Shown in pieces: positions 29,332-40,500 of a stretch of 64,000 bases of DNA; positions within the stretch are counted from its first letter, which is position 1, and each line of letters begins with the position of its first letter. Origin of the DNA: Monodelphis domestica (Eukaryota > Chordata > Mammalia > Didelphimorphia > Didelphidae); the NCBI RefSeq assembly GCF_027887165.1, contig NC_077232.1, positions 2,386,162-2,450,161 on the forward strand, given 5' to 3'. A program made the position numbers and the translations under genes. The notes below the pieces were generated by a model. The model saw only the letters and a program-made list of their open reading frames with translations, did not search any database and was not told where the DNA came from.

Positions 29332-29556
29332 ATGGAATCAAGTGAAGATGCTGGCTCTGGGGTGTGCCAGCCAGAGTTGTTGGCCAGGAAACTGATGACT
29401 GCCAATTACATAGGATGCTCAGAAGAAGAGATCAGAGCTGTCCTCTGGAGGGGCAAGGCAGCACAATTATGGCATCATTGTGAAAAGCAAATGGATTCAA
29501 TTGACTTCAATATGCATTTGTTGTTGGAGTGTCCCAAAGCAATCATGAAAAAGTAA
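29332..29556 (+). other. Orphan 74-codon open frame, unrecognised
   Basis: Opens MESSEDAGSGVCQPELL and ends ECPKAIMKK before TAA. Composition is protein-like (charged, one Trp-rich patch LWRGKAAQLWHHCEK), not simple repeat. No splice sites or promoter were noted. It may be a fragment of a processed pseudogene or a chance frame. Confidence 0.2.
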
Positions 29557-30847
29557 AGAAAAATCATCAGTCCTTAGACTGAAAACGTCTTAGAAGAAAT
29601 TACACAAATGAAAGGCAGCTAGGAACAATCCCTCCGAAAAGAGAACAAACTAATTGAACTCCACTCTTGTGCTCATTTACTTCAAGAACAGAGTTGAGAA
29701 AACAAGTGTTGAAATTCTTCCCCATTTTAAGAGATCGGTGATATCTCTTTGGACTGGACGCCACCTCCTATCACTGCAGGGCACAAGCCTCCAAGCCTCC
29801 TTGTCCTGGGATAATGTACTAGGCCTTTCTAGGTCTCCAGTGAGGAGCCGTCTAAGTTGCTAAAAGACGGTCCCTGATTTATTCTGTAGGCACCCTTGCA
29901 GGGTCACTAACTGCGCCTGTCCCTCTGTGATGCTTTGCTCTTGCTATGTGATCAACCCACCTCCTTGGATGACCCAGTCCTTGTTTTTTCATAAAATTAA
30001 CTTAAAGGTGTTAAAGGCTCCCACGAATTTAAAAATGAACACAAGAAACTAAATGGTGCAAGTGCAAAGCAGCAGACCTTTTCGAAGAGGGATCCATCTT
30101 CAGAGGTTAAGTGCTTATTAAATGGCCACGAAGTGCCTCTATTCTGGGTACCGAGAATGCAGAGGCAGAAAGGAAACATCCTGTCCTGAAGTATGTCACA
30201 TTCCATCATTATGTCTGGAACCCTGGACTTGGAATTCTGGAATATGCTGAATGTCACGCATGGACAAGTAGGGAACTGTCTTCTCTCAGAAAGGCCCTCT
30301 GCACTAAAAAAAAAAAAAATAGCCTCCTGCAGCTTCCCCAAAGTGTGCGATTCCCTTTGACACATTCAATCTTCAGTTTCTATCATCTAATGGCCTTCTT
30401 CTTCCTTTGATGATGTTTCCATTTGTTCATCTGGCCCCATTTGGATCCATGCCAGACATCCGTGGCTTTGGGTTTAACAAAGACATTTCTAGTGTTCAAA
30501 ATGGTAAATTCCAACTTCTAGGTTGTGTTCCAGAACAAATGAGGCTGCTCTTGGCTTTGACCAGAGTCCCAGAACATGTGTGTTTTCTATGCTCTCGGTT
30601 ACATGGACTAGCCTGAGTCTGGGGACTGTAACACCAACCTTGTTGCCATCTTAAGAATGATGTAGGTCTCCAAGAATCCTTGCAACCTGCTCTACTTCTA
30701 TTAACTTTTGTGAATACATGAAGTGTCTTATTGTGCCTTTTCCTTTTAAAATCGAGATAATGGATACGGCCCCTGTTGTAACTTCCTAAGAAGAGGCAGA
30801 AAGTAGACTCGGTACTACTTAGCCAAAATTGTATTCATGATTTCGGG
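29557..30847. other. Intergenic, no recognised gene
   Basis: Unique-looking sequence with no recognised exon. An A-run lies at 30,307-30,319. Confidence 0.5.
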
Positions 30848-31150
30848 CAATGAATCATTTTTTAAATTTTTATTTATTTTATTTTCCATGGTTACATGAT
30901 TCATGTTCTTTCCCTCCCCTCTCCCCAACCCCCTTCCATAGATAACGAGCAATTCCATTGGGTTTTACATGTGTCATTGATCAAGATCTATTTCCATATT
31001 ATTGATATTTGCCCTGGGGTGATCTTTTAGAGTCTACATCTCCAGTCATATCCCCTTTGACCCATGGGATCAAGCAGTTGTTTTTCTTCTGTGTTTCTGC
31101 TCCCACGGTTCTTTCTCTGGATGTGGAGAGCACAATGAATCATTTTTAAA
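30848..31150 (-). mobile_element. 5'-truncated L1 3' end, minus orientation, with target duplication
   Basis: About 270 bases matching the L1 3' UTR at 53,190-53,480, with the T-rich tail on the left. It is flanked by caatgaatcatttttaaa-type copies at 30,848-30,866 and 31,133-31,150 (one T difference), the expected target-site duplication. Confidence 0.88.
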
Positions 31151-33408
31151 GATGGCTCCTTCAATTCGATTCAATTCAATAAGCATCCATTAAACACCTA
31201 AAACCCTAAAGTGCTGGGTCTTGTTCTAGGCACCACTGAGAAAGAGAGGGAAAACAAAATGGCCCTTAGCCTTTAGGAATGTAGATCCGACTGGAATGTC
31301 AGTAGATAGTTCCCAGTGATTCTTAATGAAATAGATCCGGTGTCCAACTTTCTGTAGAGCTCAGAGCTGGCTAGATGTTGAATCCCAAGAGTCAGGAGAT
31401 GATTCTGATAAACAGTTGAGTTAACTGTGAATTGGCAATGGAGACAACCCCAAAGGGCAGCAAGTTTCAACATGCCCAGGGCTATGGGGTTGGGCTTAGC
31501 TTGTAAAAGTTGGAAATCATGGCCTTCCTTCTTTTGTGATGGTCTACAGTAGCCTCTAGCCCTCTTTGTGTTGACTTGAGTGGAGTCTTCAGAGAGGCTT
31601 CATCTATGTTTGCTGTTATGGTGGTTCTCAGCTGAGGTCAAAAACTGCCTGTGACCAGCTAACAAATGCCCCATTAAAAACACTTTTTCTGCAGCATAAG
31701 CAACATTTTATGGCTGTCTGAGGTGGTAGCTGCCCCCCACCCCCCACCCCCGCCCTGTTCATTTACTCACTGCATGAACTAATGCCCCCTGCATGTCACA
31801 AGCTGCTGGCACCTAGGGATTCGGGGAAAGCACAGTGAGCGCGGGATTAGATGGACGGAGCCCTGGGTTAACCACCCATGCTTGCCTTTGCTTCTCTGAG
31901 CCTTAGTTTCTTCATCTATGAAACAAACAAGTTGAATGGGACCATCTCCAAGTTTCCTTCTATCTCCGAGATTTGTAGCTCTTCGTCTTGGGGATCCTCC
32001 CTGTCAAGCAAGGGAAGAGACACAACCCAGAAACTACAATAAACCATGTCACATGGCAGAGCTGGGTCTTTTGCTTTGCTTTCTTTTCTGCTTTGTTAGC
32101 AAGGGAGTCTTCCATTGGGAGAGGGGCTGAGGTTCCATTGGAAACAACAGTGATGGCCAATCAAAACAAAGCCAAGGACATTCGTTTTAAAAAGCTGAGA
32201 GGGTATCCTAGAGGGGGCAAAGCAAGGCAGGGCCCCGGAACACGGAGAACCAAAGGGCTTTTTACCCCAAGCTCCCCATGTTCAAAGCTGATCTCCAGTC
32301 TGTCACTGTCCTTCAATGTTCTTTGAGACTCACGTGAACGAAGCTCTCCACTATTCTGGTGTAGCCCCTTCCTCCCCTTATCCCGGCCCTGGCCTGGCCC
32401 CTCCAGAGCTGGTGGTGGGCCCCAGTGATGGTAACTGAGCCCTTAGCCTGCCCCTGAATGGCTTCGTTGCCCCTTTACGCAGTCCCTCCTTCCCCTCTTT
32501 TGGTCCCTCAGTATCCTCCCCTGCAAGATGCAGCTTTTACTTCCCTGGATTTATTAAGCTAAAGGGTAACCCAAGAGACCGTTGAAGTCTCTTCACCAGG
32601 ACTGGTTCTCTGTCCAGTCTTTAGCACTGCCTCTCACTGTATGAAAGCAGCTCGCTCGCTTGTGCCAGGGTTTGAGGACCGGCAACATTTGCTAGCTGCA
32701 ACGGAGCTGAAAAGTAGGAAAGGGGCAAAGCAATAACCACCAACCTCCAAAAGATGTGGCAAATCCATTCCGTAAGTAAATAGTCCACGTGCTCTCTTCG
32801 GAGAAGAACCCTTCAGGTCCCGGCCCCCTGTTTGCTCTATTTTTGATACGACCCGATGGAACTGGACATCGGGCTTCCCAGCCCATCATGCATGGGAAGC
32901 TGCAAACCACTCCGGACAAGAATTACTTCCGTTTCCATGACATTTTCAAGTTTCCAAAGCTTTCCTCTTTCACACATTTCTTTCTCCTTATTGCGAGTGT
33001 CTTCCCTCCAAGACTGCCTCCAATTTATCCTTATATAGCTTGTTCATGTGTAGTTAGTTGCTTATTGCCTTTCCTAGTAGCCTGGGAGCTACTTGAGGGC
33101 AGAGACTGTTGAAGGCTGTTGAAGAAGAAAGAGAGGAAGGGGGAGGAGAGAAAAAGAAAGAGAAAGAAAGGAAAAAAGAGACTGAAAGAAAAGACCGAAA
33201 GAAAAAGAGGGCAGGAAGGAAGAAAGAAAAAGGAAGAAAGAGGAAGAGGAAGTAGAGGAAGAAAAGGAGGAGGAGAATCAGAATCAAACAGCCTCTAACA
33301 AGCCAAGGCCATTAAGTACAAGGATAACCATCTCAGCAACCCCTGAGGTCATCCCTTTATGAGAACACAATACCCCAACCATGGCTCATTCCAAATGATC
33401 TTGATACC
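31151..33408. other. Upstream region of the actin-like gene, no recognised exon
   Basis: Holds a purine-rich (gaaag/gaggaag) tract at 33,121-33,280 and short repeat pieces. I see no promoter that I can place. Confidence 0.5.
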
Positions 33409-33526
33409 ATGGAAGAAAGTTCAGTCGCTTTTTTAAGGGAGTCAGAAGAGAACAGCGATGAAGAAATCACAGAAATTGTTGGTCTGAGAAGACCAACTCT
33501 CTCAGAAGTCAGTTACAAGACATCGA
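33409..33526 (+). CDS. Possible first coding exon of the actin-like gene (acidic N-terminal extension)
   Basis: ATG in a strong context (accATGG) starts 39 acidic codons (MEESSVAFLRESEENSDEE...) plus one base, ending before a donor-like GTGAAT at 33,527. Phase 1 is exactly what the actin exon at 34,514 requires (it starts with the last two bases of a codon). The joined codon would be Thr. N-terminal acidic residues suit an actin-like protein. The donor is imperfect, and the alternative is a start inside the longer frame beginning 34,372. Confidence 0.3.
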
Positions 33527-34513
33527 GTGAATCATCAAGTCAGTTCTAGGAGCCCTAGATAAAGAGATAAAGCAACTGATGTTCTTGTCTGTGGACCGGT
33601 CCAAGGATAACCATTTCCTAAAACCGAGGTCCAGTGAAAACTGGCTCAGGCTACTCGAGAGTCTAAGGAGATGAGCAAATCTACTATAAGTCCAGCCTGC
33701 AAATATAGCCAGCTCACTGGATCTGAATTCGAGAGGGTCCTTAGAACAAGGAATGTGGAATGTCAGGATGAGGCTGATCTTTAGAGATTACCTAGTCCAA
33801 TGATCACCTCATTTTACAGGGTCAGAAACTAAGGCGTAGGGAAAGAAAGAGACTGACCCTCATCATGGGCAGCAAAGCCAAACTGAAGCTAAGTTCTAGG
33901 ACTTCCAATCTAGGAGTCTTTCCACCACCCAACCTTGACCAGGAAAGTGTCTGGAGGTGAACAGAAATCAGCCAAAGGAGGCCCCATCTGATCAGTTCAG
34001 GCCCGAGCTGTCTCAGCCTAGTGAGTTAGCCAGAAGTGAGGTCCAAAGACCTCCAAGGTCAGAGATGGTCATAATACAGACAGGCCTGCCAAATCAGGGC
34101 CCAAGGATTCCTAGGGCAGTCAGAAAGCAGTGAGAGTCACTGTGAACATGGTTAAAAATGCTTGGGAAGCTCCAAACAAATCATGGGAGAAATTGAGAAG
34201 TAGGAGAAAGAGAGTCAGGAGCCAAGATGCCAGTTCTGACACCTGCCTGGGTGCCTGAGTGGATGGAATTGGACTATAGGGGGCTGGGTGACCTGCCCTG
34301 ATTGGAAAGGAGCACAATTCCAGTGGGGCTCAGTTTCTATTTAGCAACTGCCTTCCGAAATCTGGTTATGGGTGGGAGAATGGGTTAGACTTCCCAGGGA
34401 CCCACGGAATGATCCTCCCTCCGGGTCTCTGAGACCCTTTAATCTTTTCCTCTTTGCCGAGGACCCAGAGGCCTTAAGACTGGACCCAGGACAATGTTGT
34501 CTCTTTTCTATAG

Positions 34514-37500
34514 CTGAAGAAAAGTTGATAGAACTCGGAGAATCGTTGCCTGTTATATTTGATGGTGGTTCCAGATACTTCAAAGTGGGATATGGCGGAG
34601 AATACAGCCCCCGATTTGTCTTCCCCAGTGCCATTGGGCACTACAGATGGCAGGTTAGTGTCCCCTAAGATGAGTGGCTATCATCTCTGTGGAGTCCCTT
34701 GGGATTGTCCCAGGCCAAGGCAAGTGTCCATAGAAGATCACACACATGGAAGAAAGCTGAGCCAGGAGTTCTGAATGATGTCCAAGACTGAGATGGTGCC
34801 TCAGGTTAGAGTGGACTCAGCCTTGTTGGTACTGTTCTTTTTGTTCATTCTCTTTCCCCCTAGGCTCTTCCAAACTTTCCTAGTACTGTGTTCAGGGCAC
34901 CATCTTCCTCTTAGGTCATCCGTGTTCCTAACTTAGATCATGATAGCAACAATAATAATCACCAGCACTTAGATAACATGTACTATGTGTCCAGGCTCTG
35001 GGCTAAGCACTTTACAACTGTTTTCTCATTCAGTTTGGGGAGGTAGATGTAATTATTATCCCCATTTTGCAGCTGAGAAAACGGAGGCAGGAAATGATTA
35101 AATGGCTTGCCCAGGGACACATAGCTATTAAGTATCTGAGGGTAGATTTGAACTCTGGACTTCCTGACTCCAGGTTCAGTAGCCCATACACTGTGGTAAC
35201 CCCTAATTGCTACTAGTTGAATGACCTGGAGTATTTCACAGTCTTTCTGGGCCTTAGTTTGCCCATCTGCAAAACGATAGAATTGGACTGGCCTTCGTAT
35301 GGTCATCTCAGCACTAAATTCTGTGTTCCTGTACATCAGAGAAGGAGGCTTTGGGAAGTGCTCCTCAAAAATGTCCCCAGTGGCCCACAAAGCAAGTCAG
35401 CACGGAGATCACTGGGCATTGGACCAAGTTTTGTTCTCAGCTTCCTTCGAGGGCAGAGGAGCCCTGAGTCAGCCCAGAAGATAACCCAGGCTGGTCCCCA
35501 ACAGCCCCAGGCCATGGGCAGTCTAGACGCTTAGTTGACAAGACCTTTTCAAGAGTGGGTTTTTTCCGAATTGGAAATACATTGAAGAAGCATCTAGACT
35601 CCCTTTTTGGAAGTCCCAACATGGAGGTTAAGCTGCCCCCTCTCCCACCAAACATACACACAAACACATATGCACACAGGCACACACGTGTGTACACACA
35701 TTCCCTGAGCCTGATGATTCACAGGGATCCATTGGTCATACTCTTGGCATCCCTGGTTTCTCCTTCGTTGTGGAGGACCTCATGCAGCCACCAAGACTGG
35801 TCTGGTTTTGCCTCCTGGCCTTCTCTCTGCTGAGAAAGAGTCCAGGTTCTAAGAAGGGATCGAACAGGACCATCACCTCACTGATCTGCCAAAGGGCAGC
35901 GAGTTTGCTGTTCCCGGAGACCCAAGATCCCGGGGTGGGCCTCGGAGACCCCCGAGCCCAGACTACGCTGAAAGCCAATATCCAACTGGCCTCCAGGACC
36001 CCTGGGAAAGCAGCTGCTTGTAGGCCTCCAGACAGACACACCATCGGTCCTGGGACAGTGTTATGGGACAGTCCCCTCCCAGCCCTGAGTTCTGGACCTT
36101 TCCCTCCATGAAGCCTAGGACAGCACACATTTCATTGGCTGCCCTGCCAGGCACTCAGTTAATCAGCACTTAGTAAGTGCCTATGATGTGCCAAGCACTG
36201 GACTAGTTTCTGGGATGCAAAGAAAGGCAAAAAAACAGTCCCTTCTCTCAAGGGACTCCCAATCTATTAGGACAGACAATAAGCAACTATGTACAAATAA
36301 GCTATATAGACAGGATAAATAGTAAATAATTTAGGACAAGTGCTAGAATTAAGAGAAATTAGAAAATGCTTCCTTTCTTCTTCCCTTCCTTCCTCCCTCC
36401 CTTCCTTCCTTCCTTCCTTCCTTCCTTCCTTCCTTCCTTCCTTCCTTCCTTCCCTCCTTCCTTCCTTCCTTCCTTCCTTCCTTCCTTCCTTCCTTCCTTC
36501 CTTCCTTCCTTCCTTCCTTCCTTCCTTCCTTCCTTCCTTCCCTCCTCCCTCCCTCCCTTCCTTCCTTCCTTCCTTCCTTCCTTCCTTCCTTCCTTCCTTC
36601 CTTCCTTCCTTCCTCCCTTCCTTCCTCCCTTCCTTTCTTCCTCCCTCCTTTCCTTTCTTCCTCCCTCCCTCCCTTTCTTCCTCCCTCCTTCCCTCCCTCC
36701 CTCTCTCCCTCTCTCCCTTCCTTCCTTCCTTCCTTCCTTCCTTCCTTCCTTCCTTCCTTCCTTCCTTCCTTCCTTCCTTCCTTCCTTCCTTCCTTCCCTC
36801 CTTCCTTCCTTCCTTCCCTCCTTCCTTCCTTCCTTCCTTCCTTCCTTCCTTCCTTCCTTCCTTCCTTCCCTCCTTCCTTCCTTCCTTCCCTCCTTCCTTC
36901 CTTCCTTCCTTCCTTCCTTCCTTCCTTCCTTCCCTCCTTCCTTCCTTCCTTCCCTCCTTCCTTCCTTCCTTCCTTCCTTCCTTCCTTCCTTCCTTCCTTC
37001 CTTCCTTCCTTCCTTCCTTCCTTCCTTCCTTCCTTCCTTCCTTCCTTCCTTCCTCCCTCCCTTCCTTCCTCCCTCCCTTCCTTTCTTTCCCTCTCCCTCA
37101 GTCAGAGCCACTAAAGATTTTTCAATGTCAAACAGACAATTGGGTTCTTGATCTCTGAAGCCAGTGGAAAGAAATGCCCAGACATTTTTGAGCTGAGAAA
37201 TGTCTTGCTTGGGATGTACTTTAGGGGTCTCACTTTTGCAGCTATGCAGAGGATGGATCAGAGAGAGGAGCCCCCCTCCCCGATGCTGAGGAGTCCAGTT
37301 GGGAGGCTCTTGTAAGAGTCCAGAGAAAAGAAGGGGGTCCTTAGGTCCTGAAGAAGATGAATGGAAGTGAAGTCATGGAGGTAAAATAGGTAAGACTTGG
37401 CATCTGATGGAAGTTCGCTATGTAGGTAGCGAGAAAGCAGAGCTGTGTAGAGTCCCGGAGTGCTTGTGTTTGTCCTAGGATTGCATCTCCTTCAGACAGC

Positions 37501-40500
37501 TATGTAAATATGGCCCAGATTCTATCCACAAGCACCGCCCCCCTTTCCGCCATCCCTCAGCCAGCATCTGGACAAGGAGGCAGCAAAGGGCGAGCACAAG
37601 CAAGAGCCCCTTTCCTTGCTCTTAGTGATGGATATTTCGGATGGTGAGTGAATCCCAGAGATGGAGCTCACTGAAGGGACTTTACAGGCATAGACTCTGA
37701 TTTCTCCTTCTGTGATGAGCAAACAGGTCCAAGGAAGCCAGGTCATTCACACAATGGGACCCACCATCATAGGTCAAAGGGTGGCCTTGAACCTAGATGT
37801 TCCTCATCAGCTACTATATGCTACTGGATCTGAGGAATAGAAATGAGGCCTGGTGGGGTTATGAATGTATGTATATACCGATATACACATTGACATGTAT
37901 ATAGTTGAAGGAATGAGGAAATACATAGCTTGGAGTAGTGAAGACAAAAGGAGGTGAGATAACTACCTTTGATTGAGGAGGTTTGTTCTGCTTGGCCTGG
38001 AAGGCACCACTGGGAAATTTGGATGGAAGCTGTTCAGAGGCAAATAGAATCTGGATTCCCTAAGGATGGTGGCTCCCCAAATACATCAGGAGCCTGCTTT
38101 GGGAGGTAGTGAGCTTCCCATCCCTGGAGGTCTTCAAGCAGGAGCTGATGAGCCCCTGGTATGGGATCTGTGTCCCTGAAGGGATCCTTGGTCAGCTGTA
38201 GCTTGTTCTATATGGCCCCAAGTTCTTTCTAGCTGTGAAATTCTACGATTCTCTATCTGAAGACAACAATAAAAATTAATCACAATGAATTTATCCTAGG
38301 TTGCACTGTTTGGGGCTTTATGTTTACTAAGCACCATCACAACCCATGTGAGTTTCTTATGTGTTAACACTCAGCCAGGGGTTCTGATTATTCTCTTTTT
38401 TGAAAAACTCTTCCTTTCTATCTAAAAATTGATACTGAATGTTGATTCTAAGGCAGAAGAGTGGTAAGGGCTAGGCAGTGGGGGTTGTGACTTGCCCAGG
38501 GTCACACTCAGCCGGTCAGATTGACACCCAGGCCCTACCATCTCCAGGCCTGGTGTTCTATCTACTGAGCCACCTGGATGGCCCATTATTATCCTCATTT
38601 TTCAAAGGAGGAGACCATCATCACCGTTGCAGGAGTGTGCTCCTGGGGGCCAGGGTATGCCTGCAAAACTTTTGTCCCTGGAGGTATCCTTAATGAGGAT
38701 TCGTGTAGCACCACAGCACATGGGCTTGTATTCCTTCAAGGATGCTTTAAAGTCTGGATAGGTTTCCTCTTTCCACATGATGTGTTTGGGGTCACTGGGT
38801 ATCAGTAGACCTGAGACAACGGCTCTTCAGGCTCCAAAAACAAGGCTCTCCTCTGTCCATGTTTTCTTGTTTCTTAAACACAGATCCTATTCCTGGCTGC
38901 TTAGTTGAGTCCAGGGACACAGTGATGCAAGTTAAGTCATTTGCCTTGAGTCTTGAGGCCCATGAGAGCAGGGCACATAGCATTCCCCATCTTCTGCCCT
39001 CCTGGCAACCTCCTGTATTGAGCTGGAATTCTCACTTCTCTGTTCCTAGCTATTGGTGCCTGGGAAAGGGTATCCAGTCATCCAGTCATGGGGCCTTGCT
39101 TGACTTGAGGCCAGCCCCTACCACAGCGAAGAACATAGGACTGGGGTTCAGAGCCAAAGAGCTGAGAGCAGGGAGATACGTGTGGATAGGATTGTAAATG
39201 CTCCTCTGGGGGGCAGAACTGGGGCCAGGAGTTCCTTAGGTAAGAGGGAGGGAAAAGACAAGGCCAGGGGGATCAAAAGGACCTCATAAGCATTTATGGC
39301 AAATGAGTACAGTTTAATGCAAGCTGGTTATATATATATCTATTAAAGGCAAAAACCACAGAAAGTAAAAACAATCCTTGGAGAAACATCAAAGAGAAAG
39401 TGTAGCAGATATGGCTCCGACCGTCATCTGGGTTCATAGAATGGTCAAATCAGCAATAACATGTTTTGCTATGCTAAGCATAAAGAGGGTGAAGGCAAGG
39501 GCACTCAGACCTTGTCTTAGACAGACCCTGAGCTATTGACCTCTGACGAGGGCACTCAGATCTTTGTCTTAGGTGGACCCTTAGTTATCGACTTCTGACA
39601 AGGGTGAGAAAGATGAAGCATGACTGGGGTCACTGGGGGGAAATGGGCCTCATGTCCTGGGACTCCGAGATGCTTGACATACAGAATAGAAATAACCATC
39701 CTTGACTACCTCTGAGGGGAGTTATTAAGAGTAATTAATGTAGGGCAAATCCAGAAGTGGTGGCTGAAAGAAACAGATGTTCATGTGGGAGTAGAAATCC
39801 AGAAGAAAACATGTACTTTATTGCTTGTTTATAGGGGGTTACTTAGAGTTTTGGCTTTAAAGGGCTGCTCTTTTACAAAAATGAATAATCTGGAATTGGG
39901 TTCGAGTGATAATATATAGATGTATAACCCAGTGGAATTGCTTGTCCACTCTGGGAGCAGGGAGGGAGAAAACACGAATTATGGAACCATGGAAAAAATG
40001 TAGAAAGAACTTGAAAAAGAAAGAAAACGAAAAGAAAAAAGAAACCTAAATTCAGCCTTGCCCTCCTCCCTGAATGCCCTTCTGTAAAGCTCCCACAGAT
40101 GAGAACAGGCTGTCCTCCTATTATGTATGATACAACAAGTCCAGCCAATGACAAATTGCCACCTACCTTTTACAGAATATAAAATCTGGAATGGATTTAA
40201 GGGATACCTTCATTGGCAACGAAGTCATCGAAAAGTGGGCAAATCTCCTTGTGAAATATCCCATTGAACATGGAATCATTGTCAACTGGGACGACATGGA
40301 AAAGGTCAGTGTATGGCCAGGGGATGGAGGTGGGAAACTGGCAGGATGGCTGCTCTTGGGACCAGTCAGCTCAGTATAATCACCAGAACAGCTACTTCCA
40401 TGTCCAGGGAAGAAGTCCTTTAAGAGAGGAGGTTTGTTAGGCCATGTTCAGAAAGTTGTACCCCAGGACTAAATAAGAAAGGAATCCTGTCCACGAAGAC

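Larger units (their letters stand above)
34654..40175 (+). other. Actin-like gene intron 1
   Basis: 5.5 kb. It contains a minus MIR/CORE-SINE (about 34,955-35,205), a CA-rich patch (35,650-35,700), the TTCC tract (36,366-37,095), a minus tRNA-like SINE (38,400-38,585) and an L1 3'UTR-like piece on the plus strand (39,885-40,050). The part from 39,190 to 39,870 is repeat-like but unclassified. Confidence 0.65.

Noticed and set aside
36340..37158. Open frames of 250-272 codons across the TTCC tract on both strands
   Set aside because: They encode only Leu-Pro-Ser-Phe or Gly-Arg-Lys-Glu repeats dictated by a simple repeat.
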